Positions 18,861-31,200 are shown, counted from the stretch's first letter. The stretch is 64,000 bases of DNA from Caballeronia udeis (GCF_001544555.2 NZ_FCOK02000007.1:124001-188000); one strand, 5' to 3'. Program-made: numbers and translations. The notes: generated by a model not told the origin, from the sequence alone.

Positions 18861-20407
18861 TGAGTGCGCGGGCGCCGGTGTTCACCGTCGAGCGATTGCG
18901 CGGCGATTTTTTCCCGTGGGTGCTCGCGCTCGTGACCGGGCTGGATTACTTCGACAACGCCATCTTTTCGTTTTTCGCCAGCTACATTGCCGGCGGCATC
19001 AATGCATCGCCGGATGAACTCGTGTGGTCGTCGAGTGCGTACGCGGTCGCCGCCGTGCTCGGCATTTTGCAGCAGCAATGGTGGGTGGACCGTCTCGGGC
19101 ACCGGCGTTATGTCGCCGGCTGCATGCTGCTTTACGCATGCGGCGCGACGATGTCGGCGCTCACCGAAACCTCGCTGCAACTGATGTTCACGCGCGGTCT
19201 GCAAGGCTACTTCATCGGTCCGATGATGGGCGCATGCCGGATCCTGATCCAGGTCAGCTTTACGCCGCAAAAACGCGCCGGCGCGACGCGAGCGTTCCTG
19301 ATCCTGATTGTGGGCAGCAGCGCGGTTGCGCCCTTGCTTGGCGGCTGGCTGGTATCGCATTTCGACTGGCGAGCATTGTTTGCCTGCACCGCGCCCGCAG
19401 GACTCGCATTTGCCGTGCTGGCAATGCTCGCGCTGCCTGATTCTGGCAATGTGGTGCGGGAAGAAAGCAGTGCGACGAGTTTCTGGCCCTATCTGTTGTT
19501 CGCGTTTGCCCAGGGAGCACTGCAGATCGTGATGCAGCAAGTGCGCTTCGTGCACTTCAGCACGTCGCCCGCGCTCGTGCTGCTGACCGTCGCGGGTATG
19601 AGCGCCCTCTCCTGGTTCGCATGGCATCAATGGCATCACCCCGCACCGCTCGTGCGCCTTCACGCGCTGCGCGAGCGCTCGTTCCAGGTCGGTCTCCTGC
19701 TCTATATGTTCTATTACTTCGAGTCGACAGGATTCAGTTACCTGATCTCACGATTCCTTGAACAGGGTCTCGGCTATCCGGTCGAAAACACGGGCCGGCT
19801 GGTTGGCATTACGTCGCTGATATCGGGTTCCGCGCTGTTCCTGTACTTCAGATATACGAAGTACGTGAAGCGCAAGAAATGGATCATCGTGCCGGGTTTC
19901 GCGATTGCGGCGCTGGTCGGGTGGCTGATGACACGCATGTCGCCGGGCGTGGCCCAAAGCGACCTGATCCTGCCAATGCTGCTGCGGGGCCTGTTGCTGC
20001 TGTTCATCGTGCTGCCAGTGGCAAACCTGACGTTCAAGATTTTCGAGATAGAGGAGTTTACGCACGGCTACCGGCTGAAGAATATCGTGCGGCAGTTGAC
20101 GCTCTCGTTTGCCACGGCGGCCGTGATCATTGTCGAGCAGCATCGGGAAGCGCTGCATCAGTCGCGCCTCGCCGAAGCCGTGAATCCGTACAATCCGGAG
20201 TTTCAGAACGCCGCGAATGCGCTGACGAATGGCTTCGCGGCAGCGGGCCATTCAGCCGTCGATGCGCATGCGCTCGCTATAGCAACCATCGCTCGCACGG
20301 TCGCGCAACAAGCAAGTTTCCTGGCTTCGCTCGACGGCTTTTATTTCCTGATGGGCGTGGCGATTTGCGGCGGTGCGTTCGCCCTCTGGCAAAAACAGAT
20401 CGATTGA
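18860..20407 (+). CDS. MFS transporter, DHA2-like
   Basis: A 515-residue major facilitator with roughly 12-14 hydrophobic segments. The early part YFDNAIFSFFASYIAGGINASPDELVW and the loop WWVDRLGHRRYVAGC resemble drug:H+ antiporters of the DHA2 (EmrB) type, as does RGLQGYFIGPMMGACRILIQ. It starts at the ATG within the MerR stop (TAATG), so the two are translationally coupled and the regulator probably controls it. An efflux role is inferred; the substrate is unknown. Confidence 0.9.
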   Translation: MSARAPVFTVERLRGDFFPWVLALVTGLDYFDNAIFSFFASYIAGGINASPDELVWSSSAYAVAAVLGILQQQWWVDRLGHRRYVAGCMLLYACGATMSALTETSLQLMFTRGLQGYFIGPMMGACRILIQVSFTPQKRAGATRAFLILIVGSSAVAPLLGGWLVSHFDWRALFACTAPAGLAFAVLAMLALPDSGNVVREESSATSFWPYLLFAFAQGALQIVMQQVRFVHFSTSPALVLLTVAGMSALSWFAWHQWHHPAPLVRLHALRERSFQVGLLLYMFYYFESTGFSYLISRFLEQGLGYPVENTGRLVGITSLISGSALFLYFRYTKYVKRKKWIIVPGFAIAALVGWLMTRMSPGVAQSDLILPMLLRGLLLLFIVLPVANLTFKIFEIEEFTHGYRLKNIVRQLTLSFATAAVIIVEQHREALHQSRLAEAVNPYNPEFQNAANALTNGFAAAGHSAVDAHALAIATIARTVAQQASFLASLDGFYFLMGVAICGGAFALWQKQID

Positions 20408-20442
20408 GTTCGAGAGAACGTCGAGAGAACGAGGCAGACCTC

Positions 20443-21291
20443 ATGGCCAATTTCCTGACCCGGCTGATCAGCGGAAATCGTCGTGAACGCGCGCTGCGCA
20501 AGCACGCCATCGACGACACGCTCTGGCAAAACACACTCGATCGCCTGCCGTTTTTCGGCTACCTGAACGACGACGGACGCGCCCGCCTGCGCGAATGCAC
20601 TACGCTTTTTATCGCGGAAAAGGAGTTTTCTACCGCTCACGACCTGACGCTCACGGACGCGATGATCGTCGCCATCGCGGCGCAGGCCTGCCTGCCCGTG
20701 CTGAATCTGAGCCTGGACTTGTACCGCGGCTGGGTCGGCGTGATCGTGTATCCGGGCGAATTCGTGATCCGCAAGACCGTGGAGGACGAAGCCGGCGTGG
20801 TGCACGAGATCGAGCACGATGCGAGCGGCGAAGCGTGGGAAGGCGGGCCGGTTGTGTTGTCGTGGGAAGACGCGCAGATGACCGACGGCGAGGACGCCTA
20901 CAACGTCGTCATCCACGAATTTGCGCACAAGATCGACATGCTGAACGGCGAGGCGGACGGCCATCCGCCGCTCTTTCGCCGCTGGCACGCGCCGCTCGAT
21001 TCCAACGCGTGGAACGACGTTTTCGATCACGCCTACGACCATTTCTGCGCTCAGGTCGATGCCGTTCCGCCGCGCCGCTGGGGCCGGTTTGAGCGCGAAT
21101 CGCTGATCGACCCCTACGCCGCCGACCATCCGTCGGAGTTTTTCGCGGTCTGCAGCGAGGCGCTGTTCGTGCAACCGGTGGCGTTCGAGCGGGAATATCC
21201 GGAGTTGTATCGCTTGCTCGCGCGGTATTACCGACAGGACCCCGCGGGCGTGGGAGCGCCGGGGGTACCGAACTCACCCGGGCAGGAATGA
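20443..21291 (+). CDS. mtfA: M90-family zinc peptidase MtfA (Mlc titration factor A)
   Basis: A 282-residue zinc metallopeptidase with the gluzincin motif HEFAHKID (H158, E159, H162) and the family segments LSWEDAQ, GEADGHPPLF and YAADHPSEFFAVCSEALF. The last is expected to carry the third zinc ligand. E. coli MtfA binds the glucose-PTS repressor Mlc; no such link is visible here. The ATG at 20443 has GAGG upstream; the much longer open frame from 19879 is antiparallel to nothing but overlaps the MFS gene in another frame and is rejected. Confidence 0.93.
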   Translation: MANFLTRLISGNRRERALRKHAIDDTLWQNTLDRLPFFGYLNDDGRARLRECTTLFIAEKEFSTAHDLTLTDAMIVAIAAQACLPVLNLSLDLYRGWVGVIVYPGEFVIRKTVEDEAGVVHEIEHDASGEAWEGGPVVLSWEDAQMTDGEDAYNVVIHEFAHKIDMLNGEADGHPPLFRRWHAPLDSNAWNDVFDHAYDHFCAQVDAVPPRRWGRFERESLIDPYAADHPSEFFAVCSEALFVQPVAFEREYPELYRLLARYYRQDPAGVGAPGVPNSPGQE

Positions 21292-21344
21292 ACTCCGCAA
21301 GTCGCGTCCAGGCACCCTGAAAACATGCCAAACGGCTGATTTTC

Positions 21345-21353
21345 TGGCATAAT
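21345..21353 (+). promoter_or_regulatory. Candidate extended -10 promoter of rpmE2
   Basis: TG-g-CATAAT, about 120 bases before the rpmE2 ATG, with TGCCAA near the -35 position. Confidence 0.4.
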
Positions 21354-21475
21354 CGCCGTTTTTCGACCTCGGGCAAGTGGCTCGCGCTCGCAGGATCGGC
21401 TTACAGATCAATTCAAGCACGCGCAAAACCCGCAACCCGGGTGGGCTGGCTACCAACAGATACCAAGGAAAGACC

Positions 21476-21730
21476 ATGAAAGAAGGCATTCACCCGAATT
21501 ACCGCGAAGTGCTGTTCGTCGACATGTCGAATGACTTCAAGTTCATCACACGCTCGACCATCAACACGCGCGAAACCGGCGAGTTCGAAGGCAAGACGTA
21601 CCCGCTGGCAAAGATCGAAGTGTCGTCGGAATCGCATCCGTTCTACACCGGTCAGCAAAAGATCATGGACACGGCCGGCCGCGTCGAGAAGTTCAACAAG
21701 AAGTTCGCAGCATTTTCGGCAAAGAAGTAA
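21476..21730 (+). CDS. rpmE2: 50S ribosomal protein L31 type B
   Basis: An 84-residue ribosomal protein: [20 protein letters not shown], then SRSTI-like [20 protein letters not shown] and [12 protein letters not shown]. It contains no cysteines, so it lacks the zinc-binding CxxC of type A L31. Type B forms are often used when zinc is scarce; no Zur box was recognised upstream. The ATG at 21476 has AAGGAAAG before it. A strong terminator follows. Confidence 0.97.
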   Translation: MKEGIHPNYREVLFVDMSNDFKFITRSTINTRETGEFEGKTYPLAKIEVSSESHPFYTGQQKIMDTAGRVEKFNKKFAAFSAKK

Positions 21731-21761
21731 TTAACCGGGAAGGCCGCCAAGGCTGGAATCG

Positions 21762-21789
21762 AAAAAGGCAGCGAAAGCTGCCTTTTTTT
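21762..21789 (+). terminator. Intrinsic terminator of rpmE2
   Basis: Stem AAAAAGGCAGC / GCTGCCTTTTT with a GAAA tetraloop and a T-run, about 30 bases after the stop. Confidence 0.93.
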
Positions 21790-22023
21790 CGTCTGTGTCC
21801 CATGTTTCGAGGCGTCGCGAAGCCAATCAGGCGTACACCGGGCGAACTCTTCCGGTCAAACAGCCACGCCGAGAAGCACCGCAATGACGCGCGCGACGCC
21901 GCCCGTCTACAATGCCGGATTCGGTAAAAATCGCACGATCTGTCAAGGCACGAGATTCGCGTGCCTTGCAAGACCCACGCGCCGCCGCATTGCTCCATCA
22001 GTTTTGTTCCCTCGCCCAAACGC

Positions 22024-23784
22024 ATGCGAAATGTCGTCCGTCTGACCGCCTCCGCCACCAGCGCCCTGCCGCGCTGGCTGCTGCTCGCCATTTGTATCAT
22101 CTACGCTTCGTTTGGACTGTTCGGCCGCGACCCGTGGAAAAACGAGGACGCAACGGGCTTCGGCGTGATGTGGACGATGGCCAACGGCGGCGTGAAGGAC
22201 TGGCTGCTGCCCAATCTGGTGGGCAAGGCGCTCACCTCGGACGGCCCATTCGTGTACTGGTTCGGCGCGGGTTTCATCCGCTTGCTGAGCCCGTGGGTCG
22301 ATGCAAGCAATGCGTCGCGTGTGGTAACCGGATTGTTGTTTTGTATCGCCTGCGCGTTTGTCTGGTATACGGCCTATCTGCTCGGCCGGCGCGACGAAGC
22401 GCAACCGTTCAAATACGCATTTGGCGGCGAGCCCGAACCGCGCGACTACGGCCGCACCCTCGCCGACGGCGCGCTGCTGATCCTGCTCGCCTGTTTTGGC
22501 CTGGCCATACGCGGCCATGAAACCACACCCCAGCTTGCCCAGTTCGCCGGTACCGCCATGTTGCTCTACGGCCTGGTGCGGAGCTGCGACAAACCGATCC
22601 AGGGTGCGCTCATCTGGGGTGCGGCAATCGGTTTCGTGGGTTTGTCGAGCACGCCGGTGCTGGTGCTCGCGCTACTGATCTGCACGCTGGCAATGACCGT
22701 GATCGTGCGGGAAGTACGGTCGTATCATCTGCTCGTGCTCGGCGTGCCCGTTGCGGCGGTCATGATCGGCGCGTGGGTATGGCCAGTATTGCACGTCTAC
22801 CCTGACGACGGCGAATGGTGGCTGCGTCAATGGTGGAGTAACAGTTTCGACGCTTTCTCCGGCTCGCCTATCCAGGCCCTCTCTTACGCCTTCAGGAATC
22901 TGCCGCTCTTCACCTGGCCGGCGTGGCCGCTCGCCATCTGGACCTATGTGAGCTGGAGCGGCCTGCGGCGCTCGCCGCATGTGGCGGTGCCGATATCGGT
23001 GATCGGGCCACTGCTCGTGCTGGTGATCCTGCAAAGTCATCAGTCGAACCGCCTTTTCATGCTGTTGCTGCCGCCGCTGTCCATACTCGCCACGTTCGCG
23101 CTGCCCACGCTCAAGCGCGGGGCGATCAACGCCATCGACTGGTTCGCGATGTTGAGTTTCACGCTGCTCGCCACGTTCGTCTGGCTGGTGTGGAGCGCGG
23201 GCCTGTTTGGGTTCCCCGCGCCGCTCGCCCGTAATCTCGCGCGTCTGGCGCCCGGTTTCCAGCCCGAATTCAAGGTCATGTCGTTCGTCTGCGCAGTCGC
23301 CGTGACGCTGTGCTGGTTCTCGCTCGCGCGCTGGCGTCTTGCGCGTCATCCGAAGGTGTTGTGGCGCAGCGTGGTGTTGTCGAGTGCCGGCACCACGCTG
23401 ATGTGGGTGCTGCTGATGACGCTGTGGCTGCCGGTGGTGAACTACAGCCGGACGTATCGCGATGTGGCGGAGCAGATCGCCGATCACCTGCCGCCTGACT
23501 ACACCTGTATTTCCCCGGTGCGTCTGGGCGATGCCCAGATTGCGACCTTCGCGTATTTCGGCGGCATGCATTTCGCCTTCGATGAAGACTGCGACGTGAT
23601 CCTGCGCCAGGACACGCAGGACTACGGCGAGCCGTCGTCAATCTCGCCGTTCGAGTGGAAGCTGGTGTGGGAAGGCCGGCGCGTGGCCGACCGGGACGAG
23701 CGGTTCCGGCTGTATGTACGCATCGAACGGCCGGTGGCGCCGGTCAAGCGGCTGCGGCCCAAGTCACTGCATCGCGGCGACTGA
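22024..23784 (+). CDS. PMT-family (ArnT-like) integral membrane glycosyltransferase
   Basis: A 586-residue protein with about ten or more hydrophobic segments. After the first helix comes GLFGRDPWKNEDATGFG, which fits the acidic DE-type motif in the first periplasmic loop of the GT-C/GT83 family (dolichyl/undecaprenyl-phosphate-sugar users such as ArnT). SRVVTGLLFCIACAFVWYT and LQSHQSNRLFMLLLPPL are also typical. The C-terminal part (about 490-586) is soluble and probably periplasmic. The acceptor is unknown. Start: ATG at 22024 is preferred over GTG at 21961; neither has a clear Shine-Dalgarno. It is 2 bases upstream of the MATE gene. Confidence 0.85.
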   Translation: MRNVVRLTASATSALPRWLLLAICIIYASFGLFGRDPWKNEDATGFGVMWTMANGGVKDWLLPNLVGKALTSDGPFVYWFGAGFIRLLSPWVDASNASRVVTGLLFCIACAFVWYTAYLLGRRDEAQPFKYAFGGEPEPRDYGRTLADGALLILLACFGLAIRGHETTPQLAQFAGTAMLLYGLVRSCDKPIQGALIWGAAIGFVGLSSTPVLVLALLICTLAMTVIVREVRSYHLLVLGVPVAAVMIGAWVWPVLHVYPDDGEWWLRQWWSNSFDAFSGSPIQALSYAFRNLPLFTWPAWPLAIWTYVSWSGLRRSPHVAVPISVIGPLLVLVILQSHQSNRLFMLLLPPLSILATFALPTLKRGAINAIDWFAMLSFTLLATFVWLVWSAGLFGFPAPLARNLARLAPGFQPEFKVMSFVCAVAVTLCWFSLARWRLARHPKVLWRSVVLSSAGTTLMWVLLMTLWLPVVNYSRTYRDVAEQIADHLPPDYTCISPVRLGDAQIATFAYFGGMHFAFDEDCDVILRQDTQDYGEPSSISPFEWKLVWEGRRVADRDERFRLYVRIERPVAPVKRLRPKSLHRGD

Positions 23785-23786
23785 CC

Positions 23787-25166
23787 ATGTGGCCTGATGT
23801 CCGCAAGATCGTGGCCCTGGCGTGGCCGGTACTGATCGGCCAGTTGGCGATCATCGCGTTCGGCGTGATCGATACGGCCATGGTCGGCCGTTTTTCCGCC
23901 ACGGATCTCGCGGCGCTCGGCCTCGGTTCGTCGATCTACATCTCCGTCTATATCGGCTTGACGGGCATCCTGACGGCATTGCAGCCTATCGCCGGACAGT
24001 TGTTCGGGGCGCGGCGCGAAGCCGAGATTGGCGAGGAAGTCCGGCAGGCGCTATGGCTGGCGGCGGTGTTGTCGGTGATTGGCTTTGTCTGCCTGTACTT
24101 CCCGCAGCCTCTCCTGAGCATCGCCGATGCGCCTCCTGCCCTGCACGACCGCACCCTCGCGTATTTGCGCATCCTGTCGCTTGGACTGCCCGCGAGTCTC
24201 GCGTTTCGTGTCTATAGCTCGCTCACGAACGCGGTCGGCAAACCGCGCCTCGTCATGTTCCTGCAAGTCGGCGCGCTGATGCTGAAGATCCCGCTCAACC
24301 TGTGGTTCATCTTCGGCGGGTTTGGCGTGCCGGCGCTCGGTGGTCCGGGCTGCGCCATCGCCAGCACGATGATCAACTGGCTGATAGCCATTGTCGGAAT
24401 AACGGTGCTAGTGCGTGTCGAGTTCTTCCGGCCGTTCGGCGTGTTCTCGCGATTTTGCTGGCCTGTCTGGCGCCGTCAGAAAGCACTGCTCAAACTCGGC
24501 GTTCCGATGGGGCTGTCCTACCTGATTGAAGTGACGTCATACACGTTCATGGCGCTGTTCATTTCGCATTTCGGCACGACGACGCTCGCCGGGCACCAGA
24601 TCACCGGCAACATTGGCGCGGTGCTCTACATGACGCCGCTGTCCATTGGCGTGGCGTCCGCCACGCTGGTCTCGCAAGCACTCGGCGCAGAACGTTTCGA
24701 TGCCGCCCGGTCGCTCGCCCGCCACGGCATTGCGTTGTCGTGCGGTATTGCGTGCGTGTACGGCGCCGCGCTGTTTGCACTGCGCCCGTACTTGCTTCAG
24801 GCGTACACGCCCGACAGCCAGGTGATCGCGGCAGCCATGCCGTTGCTGGCCATTGTCGTGTTCTATCATTTCTTCGATGCCCTCCAGATCACTACCGCGT
24901 TCGTGCTGCGCGCCTACAAGGTGGCGGTCGTGCCCACGGTGATCTACGCGGTCGCGCTGTGGGGCATTGGCCTGGGCGGCGGATATCTGCTCGGGTTCGA
25001 CGTAGGCGGTTATGCGCCCGCGTGGCTGCAAGGCGCACGCGGGTTCTGGGTAGCGAACTCGGTGAGCCTCGGCGTGGCCGGGATAGGACTGTTCCTCTAC
25101 TGGCGGCGCATCAGCACGCGGGATATTCCGGACGACCGCGTCCGCGCCGGGGCGGAGCCGGTTTAG
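23787..25166 (+). CDS. MATE family efflux transporter
   Basis: A 459-residue multidrug and toxin extrusion protein of about twelve transmembrane segments. Family segments include LAWPVLIGQLAIIAFGVIDT, AMVGRFSATDLAALGLG, GILTALQPIAGQLFGARR and, in the second half, the symmetric GVASATLVSQALGAERFDAA. It exchanges organic cations for Na+ or H+. The start at 23787 lies 2 bases after the glycosyltransferase stop, so the two form an operon. The reading frame from 23655 is the overlap with that gene and is rejected. Confidence 0.94.
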   Translation: MWPDVRKIVALAWPVLIGQLAIIAFGVIDTAMVGRFSATDLAALGLGSSIYISVYIGLTGILTALQPIAGQLFGARREAEIGEEVRQALWLAAVLSVIGFVCLYFPQPLLSIADAPPALHDRTLAYLRILSLGLPASLAFRVYSSLTNAVGKPRLVMFLQVGALMLKIPLNLWFIFGGFGVPALGGPGCAIASTMINWLIAIVGITVLVRVEFFRPFGVFSRFCWPVWRRQKALLKLGVPMGLSYLIEVTSYTFMALFISHFGTTTLAGHQITGNIGAVLYMTPLSIGVASATLVSQALGAERFDAARSLARHGIALSCGIACVYGAALFALRPYLLQAYTPDSQVIAAAMPLLAIVVFYHFFDALQITTAFVLRAYKVAVVPTVIYAVALWGIGLGGGYLLGFDVGGYAPAWLQGARGFWVANSVSLGVAGIGLFLYWRRISTRDIPDDRVRAGAEPV

Positions 25167-25298
25167 ATTCGACCGTTACAACCGCGCATTCGATGCAATC
25201 GGTTTGCAACACGTTGTCAAATGATGAAAAGAGTTAGCAAGCATGACGTAACACTCCGGTAGAATCGCCAGCGTTTTGGCCATCCTGGAGCGAGTGCG

Positions 25299-28200
25299 AT
25301 GATGCGCGTCACAAAAGAACAACGCTGGCCGCTGGCGGCGCTCGCCGCCGTCTCCTTGCTCACCATTGGCTTGGCAGGCGCCACACACCGCGCCGACGCG
25401 GCCCGCACGCTGAGCGTGTCGCCGCAAGGCAAGGTCACGCAGGTCCGCGAGGTGGTCGTCAAATTCGACGAAGCCATGATCGCGTTCGGCGACCCCGCGG
25501 CCAAGGCTCCCGCCCAGGTCCACTGCAGCGGCGGAGCATCAACAGGTTCCGGCCACTGGATCGACGATAAAACCTGGGCCTTCGATTTCACCCAAGACCT
25601 CACGCCCGGTATGCGCTGCTCGGTCGCGCTGGTCGACGGACTCAAGTCCACCGCGGGCAACGCGCTCACCGGTCCACGGCAGTTCGGCTTCGAAACCGGT
25701 GGCCCGTTTGTCACGCGGGTCATGCCCGATGGCGGCGAGATAGAAGAAAACCAGATCTTCGTCCTGCGCCTGAACGGCCCCGCGACAGAAGCATCCGCGT
25801 TGCAAAACATCTGGTGCGAATCGAATGGATTGGGCAACCGGATTCCCGTGAAGACAGTCGACGCCACCTCTCGCACCGCCCTCCTCAAACACTTCCGCCT
25901 CGAAAAAGATAGCGCACGCGTGCTCACGCTCGCCTGTCAGCAAACCCTGCCGTCCGCGACCAAGATGCAACTCGTGTACGGCGTGGGCGTCGCCGGCCCG
26001 GGCGGCCTCGCGAACGACGTCGAGAAGCGCTTCGACTTCGATGTCCGCGAACCCTTCACCGCCAGCTTCTCGTGCGAACGCGAAAACGCCAAAGCGCCCT
26101 GCACGCCGTTGCGCCCGCTGCGCATCCGCTTCAGCTCTCCCGTGCCGCGTGCGGACGCCCAAAAGATCACGTTGCACGGACCGGGCGGCACAACGGCGCC
26201 GCAATTTGATCCCGATGAAAAGGACAACGACATCACGACCGTCCAGTTCGCGGCGCCCTTGCCCGAACACGCGGATTTATCGATAGAACTGCCGGCGGGA
26301 CTCAAGGATTCAAGCGGCCGCCCGCTCTCGAACGCGGACCTTTTTCCGCTGAAGACATCGACGGCGCCCATGCCGCCGCTCGCCAAGTTTTCATCGTCGA
26401 CATTCGGGATCATCGAGCGTTTCGCCGAGCCGAACATGCCCGCCATGTTGCCCGTCACGCTGCGCCATGTGGAAGCCGACCTGAAGGTGAACGGGCTCAA
26501 TGCGGGCTCATCTAGCGTGACGAAACTGCGCGTCGATGCGGATACCGATATCCGTCGATGGATGAAAACCGTCGATCGTTTCGATGGCTTCTCCATGTCC
26601 GTCTCGCAGATCAAGGAGGAAATGCCGCAGGCGCTAAGCAACGGCATCAAACCGGTCTACGCGCCGGGCAGCACGGCCAAAGATCCTCAGATCGATATTC
26701 GTTCGCTGTCCCTGCTTGCGAAGCAACCGGGCGTTGAAACCCTGAGCGTGCCGCAAGCCGATCCGAAGGCGCTGCGCCCTTTTGAAGTGGTCGGCATTCC
26801 GCTGCCGAAACCGGGTTTTTACGTGGTCGAACTGGCGTCGCCGGCGCTGGGTGCATCGTTGCTCGGCAAACAGCAGGACATGTATGTGCGCACTGCCGTA
26901 CTTGTCACCAACCTTGGCGTGCACTTCAAGCAGGGCCGCGAAAACAGCATTGTCTGGGTGACTGCCCTCGATAGCGGCAAACCCGTGCCGAACGCGCAAG
27001 TGCGCGTGACGGATTGCAACGGCGAACAGCTCGCCGCCGCGAAAACCGATGCGCATGGCATTGCCACGATCGGCAAACCGCTGGCGTCGGTAAGCACTTG
27101 CGATGAAAACAGCCTCGACTACTCGGGCTTCTTCGTCTCCGCACGCGTCGATGATCCGAAGACTGGCCCGGACATGGCGTTCGTGCGTTCGGACTGGAAT
27201 CGCGGGATTGAATCGTGGCGCTTCAATGTGCCTACCGACATGAGCCGCGATCAAACCACACGCGCCACGACCGTGTTCGACCGGACGCTGCTGCGCGCGG
27301 GCGAAACGGTATCGATGAAACACTTGATGCGCGAGGAGACGCTCACTGGTTTTGCGTTCCCCTCGCATCTGCCATTGCGCGTGACGATCCGTCATGAGGG
27401 CAGCGGCCAGACCTATCATCTGCCGCTCAAATGGGCGGCCGACCGGAGCGCGGATTCAACCTTCCCGATTCCGGCCGCCGCGAAGCTCGGCGAATACAGC
27501 GTGACGCTCGATGACGGCTCGACGAACTCGGACGACGATAGCGATAACAGCGGTGGCGATCAGAATTCTGCCGGGCACATGAGCATCGAAACAGGCAATT
27601 TCCGCGTGGAGGAATTCCGCCTGCCGGTGTTCAAGGGATCAATCGGTATTCGCGATCAAAAGACCGGCGCGCTGGTGGCCGCGACAACTGCGCCGCTGGC
27701 GGTGCAGATTGAATATGTGTCTGGTGGACCGGCATCGAACCTGCCGGTGCAGGTGTCTGCATTGATGAAAGACACGTCACCCTCTTTTGCTTCGCAGTTC
27801 GAATCGTTCAGCTTCGCGCCGTACAAGAAGCCCACCGATGACGGCGCCAGCGCGCCCGCAACCGAGGGGGACGATGACAACAGCAACGCGCAGGAAGATA
27901 CGTCCACAGCCAAGCTCATCGCCGATAAAACCGCGCTTACGCTCGATCGCAACGGCGCAGGAACCCTCACGCTAAAATCGCTGCCCATAGTGGAAGCGCC
28001 GAAACAACTGGCGCTGGAGGCGACCTTCGCGGACCCCAACGGCGAGATCCAGACGCTGCGCGGCAACGCCACGCTCTGGCCCGCGGCGGTTGCCGCCGGC
28101 ATCAAGGCGGGCGACTGGGTATCGGTTGGCAATGCGGTGCCGGTGCAGGCGCTCGCCGTCGACTTGCAAGGCAAGCCGCGAGCAGGTGTGGCGCTGGAAA

Positions 28201-31200
28201 TCCGTGGCGTTGCGCGCACCATGACGAGCTCCCGCAAACGGATGGTCGGCGGTTTCTACGCATACGACAACCACACGGAGACCAAGGACCTCGGCACGCT
28301 ATGCAGCGGCAAGAGCGACGATCACGGCCTGCTTTCCTGCGATGCAAAACTCAAGGAGGCAGGCAATGTCGACCTGATCGCCATCGCCAAGGACGGGGAT
28401 GGCCGTGTAGCAAACGCGACCACCTCGATCTGGGTCACGCGCGAAGATCAGCTCTGGTTCGGCGGCGAAAACACCGACCGGATCGACGTGCTGCCTGAAA
28501 AGACAAGCTATGAACCCGGTGAAACCGCCCGCTTCCAGGTGCGCATGCCGTTCCGCTTCGCGACCGCGCTGGTGGCGGTGGAGCGCGAGGGGATCGTGGA
28601 AACGAAGGTCGTGGAACTGGACGGCAAGAACCCGACCATCGAATTGAAAGTGCAGGACACGTGGGGGCCGAACGTGTACGTCTCCGTGCTCGCGATACGC
28701 GGGCGGATTCACGAAGTACCGTGGTATTCGTTCTTCACGTGGGGCTGGAAAGCGCCACTCGATTGGGTGCACGCGTTCTGGTACGAAGGGCGGCAGTATG
28801 AAGCGCCTACCGCGCTGGTCGATTTGTCGAAGCCTGCGTTCCGTTACGGGCTAGGCGAGATCAAGGTGGGAACAGCGGCGCACAAGCTTGGCGTGACGGT
28901 AACGCCGGATGCGAATACGTATGCCGTGCGCTCGAAGGCGCATGTGAAAGTCCGCGTGACGCTGCCGGGCGGCAAGCCTGCTCCGGCTGGCACGCAGATC
29001 GCGCTCGCCGCTGTGGATGAAGCCCTGCTCGAACTGATGCCGAATCAAAGCTGGAACGTGCTCGACGCCATGCTGCAGCGGCGCGCGTATGGCGTGGAGA
29101 CATCGACGGCGCAAATGGAGATCATCGGACGCCGTCACTTCGGGCGCAAAGCCGTGCCGGCGGGCGGTGGCGGCGGACACAGCGCGACCCGCGAACTGTT
29201 CGACACGCTCTTGCTGTGGAACCCACGCGTGACGCTCGATGCTAACGGCGAAGCAACAGTCGACGTGCCGCTCAACGACGCGTTGACGAGCTTCCGTATT
29301 GTCGCGATCGGAGCCGTGGGCGCGGGTCAATTCGGCACCGGCAGTGCATCGATACGCAGCACGCAGGACCTGCAGTTGATCTCGGGCCTGCCGCCGCTCG
29401 TGCGCGTGGGTGACCAGTTCCGCGCGCTGTTCACGCTGCGCAATACGACCGCACGCACGATGCAGGTCGTCGTCACGCCGCAGGTTCCTTCGCTCGATCT
29501 CCCCGCGCAGAACGTGACGCTGGCGCCGGATTCATCGCAGGAAATCATGTGGGACGTGAAGACGCCGGATGCTGTTGGCATGGCTGCAACGGGCGCGTTG
29601 AACTGGGTAGTGAGCGCCGCGGAACAAGGCGGCCCGAAGGCCGCAGACGCCGTCAAACTCACGCAGCGCGTGGTGGCTGCGATTCCCGTGACCGTGCAGC
29701 AAGCAACGATCACCCAGGTCGACGGCACGTTCGCGTTGCCCATAGCGCCGCCGGAGACCGCGGTGGCATCGGCTGATGGACAGATTCGCGGCGGCATTGC
29801 CGTGACGTTGCAGCCCAAACTCGCCAATGGCCTGCCGGGTGTGCGACGCTGGTTCGAGCGTTATCCGTATAGCTGCCTCGAGCAGCAAACGTCACGTGCG
29901 CTGGGTCTCGACGACCTCACGCAATGGCAGACGGTGATCGCGCGGATGCCGTCGTATCTGGACAGCGACGGGCTCGCCAACTACTTCCCGCCCTCAGACG
30001 ATTCAAGGCCTTACGGCAGTCCGGCGTTGTCGGCCTATCTGCTCGCCGTCAGCGATGAAGCGTCAAAAGCCGATCCCCGCTTCGCGCTGCCCGACGACCT
30101 GCGCGACAAGCTCGCGGCTGCGTTGACGAACTTCGTGGAAGGCAAGATCGAGCGGAAGTTCTGGTCGCCGCGCCAGGACCTGGACTTCGTGAAACTCTCC
30201 GCGATTGAAGCATTGTCGCGGTACGGGCTGGCCGCGCCGCGCATGCTCGGTTCGATCACGATCGCGCCGAATCAATGGCCGACGTCCGCCCTGCTCGACT
30301 ACTACTCGATCCTTTCGCGTGTCGACGGCATTGCGCAACGCGACGACCAGCGCGCTCAGGTGGAGCAGATCCTGCGGGCACGCCTGACGTATTCGGGCAC
30401 GCGCCTGACCTTCTCCACCGCCGCCGACGACGATCTCTACTGGCTCATGACCGGCACCGAATCGAATGCGGCACGCACGGCATTGATCTTCGCCGATAAC
30501 CCCGCGTGGAAAGACGAGATGCCGCGCCTGATCGGCGGTTTGCTCGCGTTGCAGACGAACGGCGCATGGCAGACCACGACGTCGAACCTGTGGGGCAAGC
30601 TCGCGGTGCAGCGCTTTTCCCGCGTGTTCGAAAACACGCCGGTAAGCGGCCAGACGCGCGTGGCGCTTGGTGCGACGGAGAAAGCCGTAGCGTGGAACGC
30701 GCCCGCCTCGCCTGCGAATCCGCGCAGCGTTACGCTGCCTTGGGCCTCCGGTACGCTCAACCTGACGCGGGAAGGCAGCGGCAAACCGTGGGCGACCATC
30801 GAGAGCCTCGCGGCGGTCGCGTTGAAAGCGCCGTTCGCGGCGGGGTATCGGATCACGAAAACCATCACGCCGATCGATCCGGCAGTCAAAGGCACGCTCT
30901 CGCGTGGTGACATCGTGCGTGTGCATCTCGACATCGACGCCCAAAGCGATATGACATGGGTGGTCATCAACGATCCGATCCCGGCCGGCGCAACGATCCT
31001 CGGCTCGGGCCTCGGCCGCGATTCGGAAGTGGCTACCGAGGGTGAAAAGAGCCCGCAAGGTGCGTGGCCGGCGTTTGTCGAGCGTGGTTTTGACGGCTAT
31101 CGCGCGTATTACGACTATCTGCCGAAGGGGAAATTGCAGGTGGAGTACACGGTCCGGCTGAACAGCGCCGGGACATTTGGGCTGCCGCCCACGCGTGTGG